Assembly (NCBI GenBank): GCA_964447605.1
Contig: CAYUTA010000031.1
Span: 1-31,223, forward strand
From: CAYUTA01 sp964447605
GTDB taxonomy: Bacteria > Bacillota > Clostridia > Christensenellales > CAG-138
Direction: 5' to 3'
Length of the DNA: 31,223 nt
Every line of letters starts with the position of its first letter. The first letter of the stretch is position 1. Below, in pieces: positions 8,233 through 16,480 of the stretch. The notes beneath the pieces are model-generated. The model was not told where the DNA came from. It worked only from the letters and a program-made list of their open reading frames with translations, and did no database searches. A program made the position numbers and the translations under genes.

Positions 8233-10164
8233 TCAGTACCTGCGCGCCCGCTCCAGGTGTTCGTCCTGAGCCCTGCGCGCCGCCTGTACCTGCGGGCGGT
8301 TGCCGCTGACCTCGGCCACGCCCACGCGCCACCAGCCGCCGTAGCCCTCGGTCATGGATTTGGGCAGCACCTTGATATCGATCAGCGTGGAGACCGTCTG
8401 CTTTTTCGCGTCCTCAAGCGCCTGCATAAGCTCCTCGGCTGTGGTCACGGTATAGCCCGCGCAGCCATAGGCCCTTGCGATGGCGGCGTAGTCGATGCGC
8501 ATGAACGGGCCGGTATGGTGAAGCCGCCCGCCGTCGCCGCGCAGCCGCAGCTCCGTGCACATCGTCTCGTTGCCCTGCCCGACCTGCAGATTGTTGATGC
8601 ACCCAAAGCCCGCGTTGTCAAACAGCATCACGTTGATCTTTTGCCCCTCCTGCACGGAGGTAATCAGCTCGCTGTGGAGCATGTTGAAGCTGCCGTCCCC
8701 GGTCATTGCGTATACCTCGCGCGCCGGGCCGACGGCAAGCTTGACGCCCAGCGCGCCGGAAACCTCATAGCCCATACATGAGTAACCATATTCCATATTG
8801 TAGGTGTTGGGCGCGTTCGGCCGCCACATGCGCTGCATACAGCCCGGCAGGCTGCCCGACGCGCCGATGACCACCGCGTCCTCCGCAACGGTATGGTTGA
8901 TAACGCCCAGCGCACGCGTCTGCGTCAGCGTGGAACCGATATCTTTGGCATACCGCTTCCAGCTTGCGCTGTTTTCGTCCCTGACCTCCGGCGCATAATC
9001 CGCGCCACAGATAATTCCATCGAGGCGGTCAAGCTCCCTTGCCCAGCGCGCGCGCGCAGCCTCGATCTGCCCGGTATAGGACGCTTTATAGTCGCCCAAC
9101 GCGGCGGAGAGCGTCGCGAGCGCAGCCTTTGCGTCCGCAATCACGCGCACCGCGTCGAGCTTATACGCTTGAAACCCGCTGACGTTGAGGTTGACAAACC
9201 GCGCCGTCTCCGGAAACAGCCATTTTGACGCCGTGGTAAAATCCGTATAGCGCGTGCCCACGCCGATGACCACGTCCGCCTCTTTGGCAATCTCATTTGC
9301 CGCCGAGCACCCCGTCACGCCGATGCCGCCGAGGTTGAGCGGGTGCGTCCAGACCACCGCGCTCTTGCCCGCCTGCGTTTCCCCAAACGGGATGCCGTGG
9401 CGCTCGGCAAACTGCCGGAACGTGTCGTTGGCCTCGGAGTACCGCACGCCCCCGCCGCAAATCAGAATCGGCCGCTTTGCCGCGCGGATCACCGCCGCCG
9501 CCTCGGCAACGGCATAGTCCGCCGGCGGCCTGCGCTCGATGCGGTGCACACGCTTTGCAAAGAAGCCCTCCGGGTAGTCGTACGCCTCAGCCTGCGCATC
9601 CTGCGGCAGCGCGATGCACACCGCGCCCGTGTCCGCCGGGTCGGTCAGCACGCGCATGGCGCTGAGCATGGCCGTCATCAGCTGCTCCGGCCGCACGATG
9701 CGGTCCCAGTAACGGCAGACCGGCCGGAACGCGTCGTTGGTGGAGATACCGAGCTCGCCCGGCTGCTCAATCTGCTGCAAGACCGGGTCGGGCTGGCGGG
9801 AAACGTAGATATCGCCTGGCAGCAGCAGCAGCGGAATATGGTTGGCTGTGGCGTTGGCCGCCGCGGTGACCATGTTGGCCGCGCCCGGTCCCACCGAGGA
9901 TGTGCAGGCAAAAATCTGCTTTCTGTGCATCTGCTTGGCAAAGGCCATCGCAGCCTGCGCCTGCCCCTGCTCGTTTTTGCCGTGGTAGATTTCCAGCGCG
10001 CGCGATTCCTGCTGAATGGCCTGCCCGAGCCCCACCACGTTGCCGTGTCCCGGCAGCATGAAGATGCCGCGCACAAAGCGGTGCTCAATGTCGTCATAGC
10101 GCACATACTGATTTTCCAGGAAACGAATCAGCGCCTGCGCAGTGGTCAAACGTATCGTTTTCAT
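8233..10164 (-). CDS. iolD: 3D-(3,5/4)-trihydroxycyclohexane-1,2-dione hydrolase
   Basis: This 643-residue thiamine-diphosphate enzyme opens the ring of trihydroxycyclohexane-1,2-dione to 5-deoxy-glucuronate, the third step of inositol breakdown. The N-terminal MKTIRLTTAQALIRFL and PGHGNVVGLGQAI are hallmarks of IolD; the central domain resembles other acetolactate-synthase-like proteins; GDGSFNMLHSEL followed by the Asn of NAGFGCINN is the C-terminal ThDP/Mg motif. Length is close to the usual ~637-645. The ATG at 10164 is chosen because AGGAGGG lies upstream and the conserved N-terminus begins there; a further 22 in-frame codons upstream are not conserved-looking. Its promoter is probably shared with iolB, 200 nt upstream. 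Confidence 0.95.
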   Translation of the reverse strand: MKTIRLTTAQALIRFLENQYVRYDDIEHRFVRGIFMLPGHGNVVGLGQAIQQESRALEIYHGKNEQGQAQAAMAFAKQMHRKQIFACTSSVGPGAANMVTAAANATANHIPLLLLPGDIYVSRQPDPVLQQIEQPGELGISTNDAFRPVCRYWDRIVRPEQLMTAMLSAMRVLTDPADTGAVCIALPQDAQAEAYDYPEGFFAKRVHRIERRPPADYAVAEAAAVIRAAKRPILICGGGVRYSEANDTFRQFAERHGIPFGETQAGKSAVVWTHPLNLGGIGVTGCSAANEIAKEADVVIGVGTRYTDFTTASKWLFPETARFVNLNVSGFQAYKLDAVRVIADAKAALATLSAALGDYKASYTGQIEAARARWARELDRLDGIICGADYAPEVRDENSASWKRYAKDIGSTLTQTRALGVINHTVAEDAVVIGASGSLPGCMQRMWRPNAPNTYNMEYGYSCMGYEVSGALGVKLAVGPAREVYAMTGDGSFNMLHSELITSVQEGQKINVMLFDNAGFGCINNLQVGQGNETMCTELRLRGDGGRLHHTGPFMRIDYAAIARAYGCAGYTVTTAEELMQALEDAKKQTVSTLIDIKVLPKSMTEGYGGWWRVGVAEVSGNRPQVQAARRAQDEHLERARRY

Positions 10165-10364
10165 ATGCCCTTGCCCTCCTGAAATGTAAATTAAATTAAT
10201 GAAGTGATCCCGTTTGGTTGCCGGCCCCAACCTGTTGAAAGACCCACGCCGGGCGTGCCATGCGCTTCTTTAGCCGCCGCCCAAAATCGGATCGTTCCAA
10301 ATGCTTGCCCAACGCAGCGCGCCGGGCGTTACAGAGGCTTTCAAAGACGGGGGCGGCAGCAGCG

Positions 10365-11153
10365 CTATTCCTCAAGAAACGCCGCGTCCGACTGCATCAT
10401 CCAGGTATGCGCCGGGTCGTCAATGCGCGTCTTTTTCCACGGGTTGCCGTCCAGATGACGGATGCCCCACACATAGCACAGCCCGTATCCCGGCGCGGCC
10501 GCCTGCGAGTGGCAGTCATGCTCGATGACGAGCAGCCCGTTATGCCCCGTGCGGTATACGTTGCCGTTGGCAAACCCCACGCCGAACCCCTGCGGCTTGT
10601 CGTAACGGTAAAAATACACCTCCGGCTGGGGGTGGTGGTGCGGCGGGTAGCTGGACCATTTCCCCGGAAAATTGAGCACCTCGCCGAGCACCATGTTCGA
10701 GTAGGGCGCGTTTTCATAGTCGAACACGGTCTTGATATTGCGGCGCATCGTTCCCTGCAGTTCCATCAGGCCCGCGCGCTGCGTCTGAATATCCTCCGGC
10801 ATATAGAACACCGGCGCAAACGCACGGCTGTTTCTTACCATCTGGACATAGATTTCGCAGTGCGTCCCGGCGCGCACGCGCACCGGCGTACCCGCGCATA
10901 CGTGCAGACAACTCGCTTCCCCGCGAAACGGGTTCGTTCGCGAGACGCAGCGCCCGGCCTGCTCCACGCTCCATTCGGCCGCCCCTTCAAACAGCAGCAG
11001 CGCGGCCTCCTTCTCCGGCTCGCACAGTTCAAACTCCTGCTCCGGTTCCAGTATGAGCAGCGCTACGTCCATGCCGATATCCGCGCCCTTTCCCTCCTGT
11101 TCGCAGAGATAGTCGTTCCAGCCTTCCGCCAACGCTTCCTTTTGTATATACAC
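10365..11153 (-). CDS. iolB: 5-deoxy-glucuronate isomerase
   Basis: The 262-residue cupin-fold protein belongs to the KduI/IolB family and converts 5-deoxy-glucuronate to 2-deoxy-5-keto-gluconate. YPPHHHPQPEVYFYRY with its histidine cluster is the metal-binding IolB signature, followed by GHNGLLVIEHDCHSQAA and YVWGIRHLDGNPW. It starts with GTG at 11153, preceded by a G-rich AGGGGGCGG. It is the first gene of the minus-strand operon and is divergent from iolE, with overlapping promoter elements between them. The next enzyme, the kinase IolC, is not encoded in this window. Confidence 0.94.
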   Translation of the reverse strand: MYIQKEALAEGWNDYLCEQEGKGADIGMDVALLILEPEQEFELCEPEKEAALLLFEGAAEWSVEQAGRCVSRTNPFRGEASCLHVCAGTPVRVRAGTHCEIYVQMVRNSRAFAPVFYMPEDIQTQRAGLMELQGTMRRNIKTVFDYENAPYSNMVLGEVLNFPGKWSSYPPHHHPQPEVYFYRYDKPQGFGVGFANGNVYRTGHNGLLVIEHDCHSQAAAPGYGLCYVWGIRHLDGNPWKKTRIDDPAHTWMMQSDAAFLEE

Positions 11154-11190
11154 GTCTCTGCCGCCCCCTTAAAAATGTTTGGTTTGAGGA

Positions 11191-11219
11191 TTGTGTTTGA
11201 AATCAGGTCGTGCTATAAT
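11191..11219 (+). promoter_or_regulatory. Predicted promoter of iolE
   Basis: TTGTGT (11191-11196) and a consensus TATAAT (11214-11219) are spaced by 17 bp, with TGC directly before the -10 box giving an extended -10. Transcription would start near 11226 and leave a leader of about 108 nt containing the tandem 11-bp repeat. Confidence 0.55.
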
Positions 11220-11244
11220 ATGCGAAGAGATCAAAATTGCTCAA
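11214..11244 (-). promoter_or_regulatory. Predicted promoter of the iolB operon
   Basis: Reading the minus strand, TTGAGC (11239-11244) is followed after 18 bp by TATTAT (11215-11220). The -10 box lies on the complementary strand of the TATAAT assigned to iolE, so the two promoters overlap and could not easily be occupied together. Assignment rests on motif match and position only. Confidence 0.4.
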
Positions 11245-11249
11245 AAACT

Positions 11250-11271
11250 AACCATCTTTTAACTATCTTTT
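11250..11271. promoter_or_regulatory. Tandem 11-bp direct repeat, candidate IolR operator
   Basis: AACCATCTTTT is immediately followed by AACTATCTTTT, one mismatch in 11, so the copies are spaced one helical turn apart. The site lies just downstream of the predicted iolE start point and just upstream of the iolB -35 box. The Bacillus subtilis IolR operator is also described as a tandem 11-bp direct repeat, although the base sequence is only partly similar. The DeoR-family protein encoded at 17780-18553 is the natural candidate ligand. Confidence 0.45.
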
Positions 11272-11333
11272 ACTTAATTATACACAAATCACACAAAACG
11301 TCAACATCTATCAGTCAGAAGGGAGAGTACAAA

Positions 11334-12230
11334 ATGTTTCACAGGGAAACCGTCTTTTTGGGGATCGCCCCAATCGGCTGGACCAACGACGATCTGCCGG
11401 AGCTCGGCGCTCAAAATACGTTTGAGCAGGCCGTCAGCGAAATGGCGCTCGCAGGCTTTTCCGGCACGGAAATCGGCAACAAGTATCCCAAGGACCCCAC
11501 CGTACTCAAGCATGCGCTCGACATCCGCGGCATGCGCATCGCCTCGCGCTGGTTCAGCTCGTTTTTGATTACCAGACCGCTTGCTGAAAACGAAAAGGCT
11601 TTCGTAGAGGAATTGAAATTCCTCACGGCCGTCGGCGCCAACCGCATCAACGTTTCCGAGCAGAGCCACAGCATCCAGGGCATGCAGGATACGCCGATTT
11701 TTGAAAACAAATACGTCATGGACGAGCGGGAATGGGAACGGCTGGGCAAGGGCCTCGACCACCTGGGAAAGATCGCGGTGGACAGCGGCTTCAAGCTTTG
11801 CTTCCACCATCATATGGGCACTGTGGTGCAGACCGAGGAGGAGACTGACCGGCTCATGCGCCAGACCGACCCGCGCCATGTATTCCTCTGCTATGATACC
11901 GGCCATTTCACGTTCTCCGGCGTGGACCCGGTGATGATGCTCGAGCGCTACGCCGACCGCGTCGGCCACGTCCACCTCAAGGACATGCGTCTGCCGGTTG
12001 TGGCGCAGGCACGGCGCGAGCACTGGAGTTTCTTAAAAGCGGTCAAAAACGGCGCTTTCACCGTGCCGGGCGACGGCGACGTGGACTTTGCGCCCGTATT
12101 TTCCACGCTTGACAGAGCCGGGTACAGGGGCTGGCTGCTGGTGGAGGCCGAGCAGGATCCCGCCAAGGCGCCGCCTTTTGAGTACGCGCTCAAGGCGCGC
12201 GCTTACATCGGCGCGCACACGGGCCTGTAA
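11334..12230 (+). CDS. iolE: Inosose dehydratase
   Basis: This 298-residue TIM-barrel protein removes water from scyllo-inosose (2-keto-myo-inositol) to give trihydroxycyclohexane-1,2-dione. The N-terminal LGIAPIGWTNDDLPELG, GFSGTEIGNKYP, CFHHHMGTVVQT, CYDTGHFTFSG and VHLKD motifs match IolE and include the conserved Glu, Asp and His metal ligands of the xylose-isomerase-like fold. The start at 11334 has AGAAGGGAGA upstream and the length equals known IolE proteins. A longer in-frame extension to the left is only antisense of iolB. It is the first plus-strand gene of the locus and is followed by a probable terminator and then the transporter operon. Confidence 0.95.
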   Translation: MFHRETVFLGIAPIGWTNDDLPELGAQNTFEQAVSEMALAGFSGTEIGNKYPKDPTVLKHALDIRGMRIASRWFSSFLITRPLAENEKAFVEELKFLTAVGANRINVSEQSHSIQGMQDTPIFENKYVMDEREWERLGKGLDHLGKIAVDSGFKLCFHHHMGTVVQTEEETDRLMRQTDPRHVFLCYDTGHFTFSGVDPVMMLERYADRVGHVHLKDMRLPVVAQARREHWSFLKAVKNGAFTVPGDGDVDFAPVFSTLDRAGYRGWLLVEAEQDPAKAPPFEYALKARAYIGAHTGL

Positions 12231-12243
12231 CCGCCATTCACGA

Positions 12244-12272
12244 CGGCGCGCATGCACGCCGGGGGCTTTTAT
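12244..12272 (+). terminator. Probable terminator after iolE
   Basis: A 5-bp GC stem (CGGCG/CGCCG) around an 8-nt loop is followed by GGGGC and TTTTAT, 14 nt after the iolE stop codon. The stem is short, so strength is doubtful. Confidence 0.4.
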
Positions 12273-12361
12273 AGCGGACACGCCTTCCAATATTACATAA
12301 ATATACCCATTAGTTTACTAATATTGTTGTCATGTATTTAGGATAATCCTGTGTGCTGCTG

Positions 12362-12390
12362 TTGACAGATTGATTGGTATATGCTAAACT
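12362..12390 (+). promoter_or_regulatory. Predicted promoter of the inositol ABC transporter operon
   Basis: A perfect TTGACA (12362-12367) is separated by 17 bp from TAAACT (12385-12390), with TGC just before the -10 box. It would start transcription near 12397, well upstream of the binding-protein gene. Confidence 0.55.
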
Positions 12391-12624
12391 GCAATATAGT
12401 AAATTTATATATCTGCATATGTTTCAGCGTATGGCGCTGTCCGAATCGTTTTCATCGTCCCTTTTCCCGACCGCCGCAGAAAATAGAGCTTCTGTTTATT
12501 GAACGGAATCGCCGGATTGGCATGATCGTCAGTATTGTTTTTTACTCCCAACCGGTACGACCATATTTTTCCATAATTGGATGGGAGCCCCCGTCCACAT
12601 AAAAAAAAGGAGGAATTCATAACG

Positions 12625-13599
12625 ATGAAGAAATTGTTAGCTCTCGCAATCGTAGTTGTCATGGCCTTTATGGCGGTGGCATGCGCCGCACCGGCGGAAA
12701 CAACGGCTCCCGCGGCGGATGCCGGCGGCTTCACCATCGGCGTATCGCTGTATGCGCGCGACCAGTTCATCAGCAACCTCGAGCAGGGCATTCTGAAGGC
12801 CGCCGAGGCCGCGGGCGTGACGGTGGACTCCCAGGAGGCCAACAACGACACGCAGAAACAGCAGGAGCAGGTTCGTACGTTCGCCGTCAAGGGCTATGAT
12901 GTCATGATCGTCAATCTTGTCGACACCTCCACTGCGGAAACCATTCTTGCCGAAGCGGGCGACATCCCGGTCATCTTCGTCAACCGCCGCCCGGACGATT
13001 CCGTCCTCAAGGTTGGCAAGTATGCCTATGTCGGCTCGCAGGAATGGGATGCCGGCAAGATGCAGGCCGAGTTCCTGGCCAAGTTCTTTGAAGGCCGCAC
13101 CGACCCCATCAACTACGTGCTGTTCATGGGCCAGCTGGGCCTCGAGAATACGCAGCAGCGCACCGAGTCCGTCAAGACCGAGCTTGAGAACGCGGGCTTC
13201 ACGCTCGCCAAGGTATTTGAAGATACCGCAAAGTGGGATCGCGCGACCGCGATGGACATGATGCAGACGTTCATCGGCACCGGCGCCTCGTATGACTGCG
13301 TCATCTGCAATAACGACGAGATGGCGCTCGGCGCAATCGAGGCCATGAAGGGCGCGGGCGTTGACCTGGCCAAGATTCCGGTGGTCGGCATCGACGCCAC
13401 GGTGATGGCCTGCGAATCGATCCTCAACGGCGAGATGGCCGCGTCCGTCTTCCAGGATGCTTCCGGACAGGGCGAAAAGTGCATCGAGTTTGCCATTAAG
13501 GCCGCCAAGGGCGAACTGACCGAGCAGTTCGGCTGGGTGCCGTTCCAGCCGGTCGGACCGGACAACGCCGCCGAGATCAAGATTCTGCAGGGCGGCTGA
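12625..13599 (+). CDS. Sugar (probably inositol) ABC transporter substrate-binding lipoprotein
   Basis: A 324-residue periplasmic-binding-protein type 1 (RbsB/MglB-like) lipoprotein that captures the ligand outside the cell membrane. Residues 1-20 form a lipoprotein signal: charged start MKKLLA, hydrophobic core and lipobox AVAC with Cys20, followed by a small-residue linker. The mature part begins FTIGVSLYARDQF and contains the ligand-domain segments NRRPDD, CNNDEMALGAIEAM and VVGIDAT. The start at 12625 follows AAGGAGG. It is first in the operon with the ATPase and permease genes and lies between iolE and iolI, so inositol is the most likely ligand (inference); galactose- or ribose-type ligands cannot be excluded from sequence alone. 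Confidence 0.9.
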   Translation: MKKLLALAIVVVMAFMAVACAAPAETTAPAADAGGFTIGVSLYARDQFISNLEQGILKAAEAAGVTVDSQEANNDTQKQQEQVRTFAVKGYDVMIVNLVDTSTAETILAEAGDIPVIFVNRRPDDSVLKVGKYAYVGSQEWDAGKMQAEFLAKFFEGRTDPINYVLFMGQLGLENTQQRTESVKTELENAGFTLAKVFEDTAKWDRATAMDMMQTFIGTGASYDCVICNNDEMALGAIEAMKGAGVDLAKIPVVGIDATVMACESILNGEMAASVFQDASGQGEKCIEFAIKAAKGELTEQFGWVPFQPVGPDNAAEIKILQGG

Positions 13600-13641
13600 G
13601 CCCAAATGCCCGCCCTCATGCAGGGGTGAATGAAAATCTAA

Positions 13642-13673
13642 GGCCTGCCGGCGCCGCACGGCGCCGGCAGGCC
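13642..13673 (+). terminator. Very stable GC hairpin after the binding-protein gene
   Basis: Fourteen perfect base pairs (13642-13655 with 13660-13673) close a GCAC loop. The adjacent GTCAAAAA...TTTTTGAC pair (13674-13681 and 13688-13695) forms a second stem. The hairpin lies 43 nt after the stop codon and probably protects the upstream mRNA or limits read-through, which would give more binding protein than ATPase and permease. Confidence 0.6.
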
Positions 13674-13853
13674 GTCAAAAAACGGTGTTTTTGACGGGGT
13701 ACCCGCAGGTTGCCTCTTGTCCCGCAGGCTCCCGGGCGGCAAAATGCACAAAGCCTGGGCGGCGGGCGCGCCTGTTGTCCCTGCCCATATTGAAAAAAAA
13801 GCTTTCCTCTCGGAGGGACTTTTTTGACACGCTGCCGGCGCCGTGCGGCGCCG
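13649..13853. repeat. 205-bp element bounded by 34-bp inverted repeats
   Basis: The 34 bases at 13649-13682 recur in inverted orientation at 13820-13853 with 31 of 34 matching; the mismatches are three adjacent bases. Each arm contains its own palindrome (GGCGCC core) plus GTCAAAAAA. The 137-bp interior has no gene. The arrangement resembles a MITE- or REP-like dispersed element inserted within an operon, though I found no obvious target-site duplication. Confidence 0.6.
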
Positions 13854-13947
13854 AATTTGATAAAGTCATTCTTGCTTTTCTTAACGATAAGATCCTTAGA
13901 TTCCAAATCGCATAAATGGAAGACAAGCTATGGGAGGTGCGCGTGAA

Positions 13948-15456
13948 TTGAGTGAATATGTGCTCGAAATGTTAGATGTGTCCAAAAGCTTTCCCGGCGT
14001 TCAGGCGCTCAAAAACGTGTCGTTCCGTTTGCGCCCCGGTACAGTGCACGCGCTCATGGGAGAAAACGGGGCCGGGAAATCGACGCTTATGAAATGTCTG
14101 ATCGGGTTGTATCAGATGAACAGCGGCAAAATCCTCATCGACGGAACGGAGGTCCAGATCCATAATCCGCTCGAGGCGTCGCGCCACGGTATTTCTATGA
14201 TTCATCAGGAATTATCGCCGGTCACCGAGCGCAGCGTCGCCGAAAACCTGTTCCTTGGCCGAATTCCGGTGTCGGCCAAGCTGTTCACCAACCATAAATT
14301 ACTGTACAAACAGGCCGGTGAAACGCTCAGGAGCCTTGGCATCGATATCTCGCCCCATGAAAAAATGGGGAATCTGACCGTCGCAAAGATGCAGATGGTG
14401 GAAATCGCCAAGGCCGTTTCGCAGGACGCTTCCATCATCGTGATGGACGAGCCGACGTCCTCGCTGACCAGCACCGAGGTGCTTCAGCTGTTCGGCATGA
14501 TCCGCAACCTGAAGGAAAAGGGCGTCGCCATCATCTATATCTCGCATAAAATGGACGAGATTTTTGAAATATGCGACGAGGTTACCGTATTCCGTGACGG
14601 CGAAATGGTCGGCACAGATCTGGTTTCCAACATGGACATTCAAAAACTGATCCACCTGATGGTGGGCCGCGATTTAGACGCCCTGTTCCCAAAGATAGAC
14701 TGCCCCATTACCGACGTCGTCATGGAGGTCCGGGACCTGGCCGCGGGCAACGCGTTCTCCGGCGTGAACTTTGAGCTGAGGCGGGGCGAAATTCTGGGCT
14801 TTGCCGGGCTGGTGGGCGCCGGGCGCACCGAAGTCCTCGAGACGCTGTTCGGCCTGCGCAAGAAGACGGCGGGCGCCGTCAGGATCAACGGCCGGGATGT
14901 TGAAATCAAATCCCCCGCCGACGCGCTGAAAAACGGGCTGGCCATGCTTACAGAGGACCGGCGCGGCACGGGCATCATCCCGGTTTCCAGCGTTTCAAGC
15001 AACATAGTCGTGGCCAATCTGAAAAAATACGTCCGCAAGAGCGGGTTTATCAACCACCGAAAAATCTATTCAGACTCAGATGAGTACATCAACCGAATCG
15101 AAATCAAAACGCCTTCCAAGGATACACTGATTCGTGATCTCTCCGGCGGCAATCAGCAGAAGGTGCTCGTAGCCCGCTGGCTTTTGACGCACCCGGACAT
15201 CCTGTTTGTGGATGAACCGACGCGCGGCATCGACGTCGGCGCAAAGGCGGAGATTCACTCTCTGATCACCAAAATGGCCGGCGAGGGCAAGGCAATCATC
15301 ATGGTGTCCTCCGAAATGCCGGAGGTGCTCGGCATGTGCGACCGCATTCTCGTCATGCACGAGGGCAGGCAAACGGGCGTCATCGACCGTTCGGAGGCCT
15401 CGCAGGAGCGCATCATGGCCTATGCCACCAGCACGCACGAAGCCGCATCGAACTGA
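13948..15456 (+). CDS. Sugar ABC transporter ATPase, double-domain (RbsA/MglA type)
   Basis: The protein has two ATP-binding cassettes and energises uptake of a monosaccharide or cyclitol. The first cassette has Walker A GENGAGKST (38-46 from my start) and Walker B IVMDEPTSSLT; the second has the usual degenerate Walker A GLVGAGRTE, signature LSGGNQQKV and Walker B ILFVDEPTRGIDVG. About 502 residues is normal for this family. I choose the TTG at 13948 because GGGAGGT lies 9 nt upstream and MSEYVLEMLDVSKSFPG is the typical family N-terminus; the ATG at 13930 overlaps that ribosome binding site. It is followed 22 nt later by the permease gene. Confidence 0.93.
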   Translation: MSEYVLEMLDVSKSFPGVQALKNVSFRLRPGTVHALMGENGAGKSTLMKCLIGLYQMNSGKILIDGTEVQIHNPLEASRHGISMIHQELSPVTERSVAENLFLGRIPVSAKLFTNHKLLYKQAGETLRSLGIDISPHEKMGNLTVAKMQMVEIAKAVSQDASIIVMDEPTSSLTSTEVLQLFGMIRNLKEKGVAIIYISHKMDEIFEICDEVTVFRDGEMVGTDLVSNMDIQKLIHLMVGRDLDALFPKIDCPITDVVMEVRDLAAGNAFSGVNFELRRGEILGFAGLVGAGRTEVLETLFGLRKKTAGAVRINGRDVEIKSPADALKNGLAMLTEDRRGTGIIPVSSVSSNIVVANLKKYVRKSGFINHRKIYSDSDEYINRIEIKTPSKDTLIRDLSGGNQQKVLVARWLLTHPDILFVDEPTRGIDVGAKAEIHSLITKMAGEGKAIIMVSSEMPEVLGMCDRILVMHEGRQTGVIDRSEASQERIMAYATSTHEAASN

Positions 15457-15478
15457 TACTAAGGAGGTTATAAACCCA

Positions 15479-16480
15479 ATGGAAGCTCAAATGGCCAAAA
15501 GAAATTTCAATGTAAAGGCGTTTGCAAATAAATACGCCATGTATATCATTCTGCTGATACTCATCGGCATCTTTGGCATTGCCTCGCCGGCGTTTTTTAC
15601 CGGCAAGAACTTTGTCAACATCCTCACCTCGGAATCCAGCCGCGGCCTGCTGGCGCTGGGCGTCGCCTTCTGCATCATCTCGCGCGGCATCGACCTCTCG
15701 CTCGGTTCGGTCATGGCCGTTTCCTCGGTATTCTCCGCTGCGCTGGTGCAAAAGCTCACCTATTCCCCGCTGATTATTCCAAACCTCGGCTACGTGCCCG
15801 CATGGGCGGCGATCCTGGTCGGTCTGGCCGTCGGCACCGCCTTCGGCCTGATTAACGGCCTGCTTGTCGCATACACCAAGATTCCGCCGTTCATCGCCAC
15901 CCTCGGCTCGATGACCATTGCGCGCGGACTCGCGCTGCTGTTTACCAACGCGTACCCCGTGCCGATGCTGCGCGAGGACTTCACCATCATCGGACAGGGC
16001 ACGATGTTCGGCTTTTTGCCCAATATTGTGTTCGTGTTCCTGCTGATGGCCGTCATCGCCAACACCCTGCTGAATCACACGCGCTTTGGCAAGAATCTGT
16101 TCGCGGTCGGCGGCAATGTGGACGCGGCGAGGGCCGCCGGCATCAATGTCGAGCGCACGCTGGTCGCAGCCTACTGCTGGTCCTCCTTCTGCGCGGCGCT
16201 TGCCGGCGTTATGGTCACCTCCCGCAGCGCGTCGGGCATTGCGTCCCTCGGCGAAGGGTACGAGCTCGACGGCATCGCAGCGGCAACCGTCGGCGGCGTG
16301 TCGCAGACCGGTGGCGTCGGCTCCATCGTCGGCTGCCTTGGCGGCATTCTGGTGCTCGGCGTTATCAACAACGGCCTGCTGATCCTCGGCGTTTCTCCGT
16401 ATCTGCAAAAGATCATCAAGGGCGCCATCATCGTCATTGCCGTTGTGTTCGATATGCGAAAGGTCGCGCGCAAGAAGTAA
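15479..16480 (+). CDS. Sugar ABC transporter permease (RbsC type)
   Basis: A 333-residue polytopic membrane protein of the BPD_transp_2 family forming the channel of the ABC importer. After a short cationic N-terminus, hydrophobic segments begin with YAMYIILLILIGIFGIASP and repeat through the protein, consistent with about nine to ten spans. LALGVAFCIISRGIDLSLGSVMA, PFIATLGSMTIARGLA and the cytoplasmic loop GGNVDAARAAGINVER, which contacts the ATPase in this family, are clear. The start at 15479 follows AAGGAGG; an in-frame ATG at 15491 is less well placed. Gene order binding protein-ATPase-permease is standard. Inositol specificity is inferred from context. Confidence 0.93.
   Translation: MEAQMAKRNFNVKAFANKYAMYIILLILIGIFGIASPAFFTGKNFVNILTSESSRGLLALGVAFCIISRGIDLSLGSVMAVSSVFSAALVQKLTYSPLIIPNLGYVPAWAAILVGLAVGTAFGLINGLLVAYTKIPPFIATLGSMTIARGLALLFTNAYPVPMLREDFTIIGQGTMFGFLPNIVFVFLLMAVIANTLLNHTRFGKNLFAVGGNVDAARAAGINVERTLVAAYCWSSFCAALAGVMVTSRSASGIASLGEGYELDGIAAATVGGVSQTGGVGSIVGCLGGILVLGVINNGLLILGVSPYLQKIIKGAIIVIAVVFDMRKVARKK

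Larger units (their letters stand above)
12231..12624 (+). other. Intergenic region between iolE and transporter operon
   Basis: This 394-nt stretch holds a probable iolE terminator, the promoter of the ABC transporter operon and a leader of about 230 nt. It becomes AT-rich around 12290-12420. No convincing gene is present. The leader is long enough to carry regulation, but I recognise no known riboswitch. Confidence 0.5.
13600..13947 (+). other. Structured intergenic region inside the ABC operon
   Basis: The binding-protein and ATPase genes are separated by about 350 nt with no plausible gene. It carries a very stable palindrome, a second hairpin and an inverted copy of both at the far end, described separately. 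The last 90 nt are AT-rich and end in the GGGAGGT ribosome binding site of the ATPase gene. Confidence 0.6.

Noticed and set aside
10260..11333. Long open plus-strand frame continuing into iolE, as if a 656-residue fusion protein.
   Set aside because: The extra 358 codons are antisense to iolB and cross the divergent promoter region. IolE homology starts exactly at 11334 with a good ribosome binding site.
12391..12624. Long leader before the binding-protein gene considered as a riboswitch.
   Set aside because: I could not match any known riboswitch core, and no convincing terminator/antiterminator pair was seen.
13685..13915. Possible 76-residue protein between the binding protein and ATPase genes.
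   Set aside because: It lies across the inverted-repeat element, has no ribosome binding site and unusual composition, and no homologue is recognisable.
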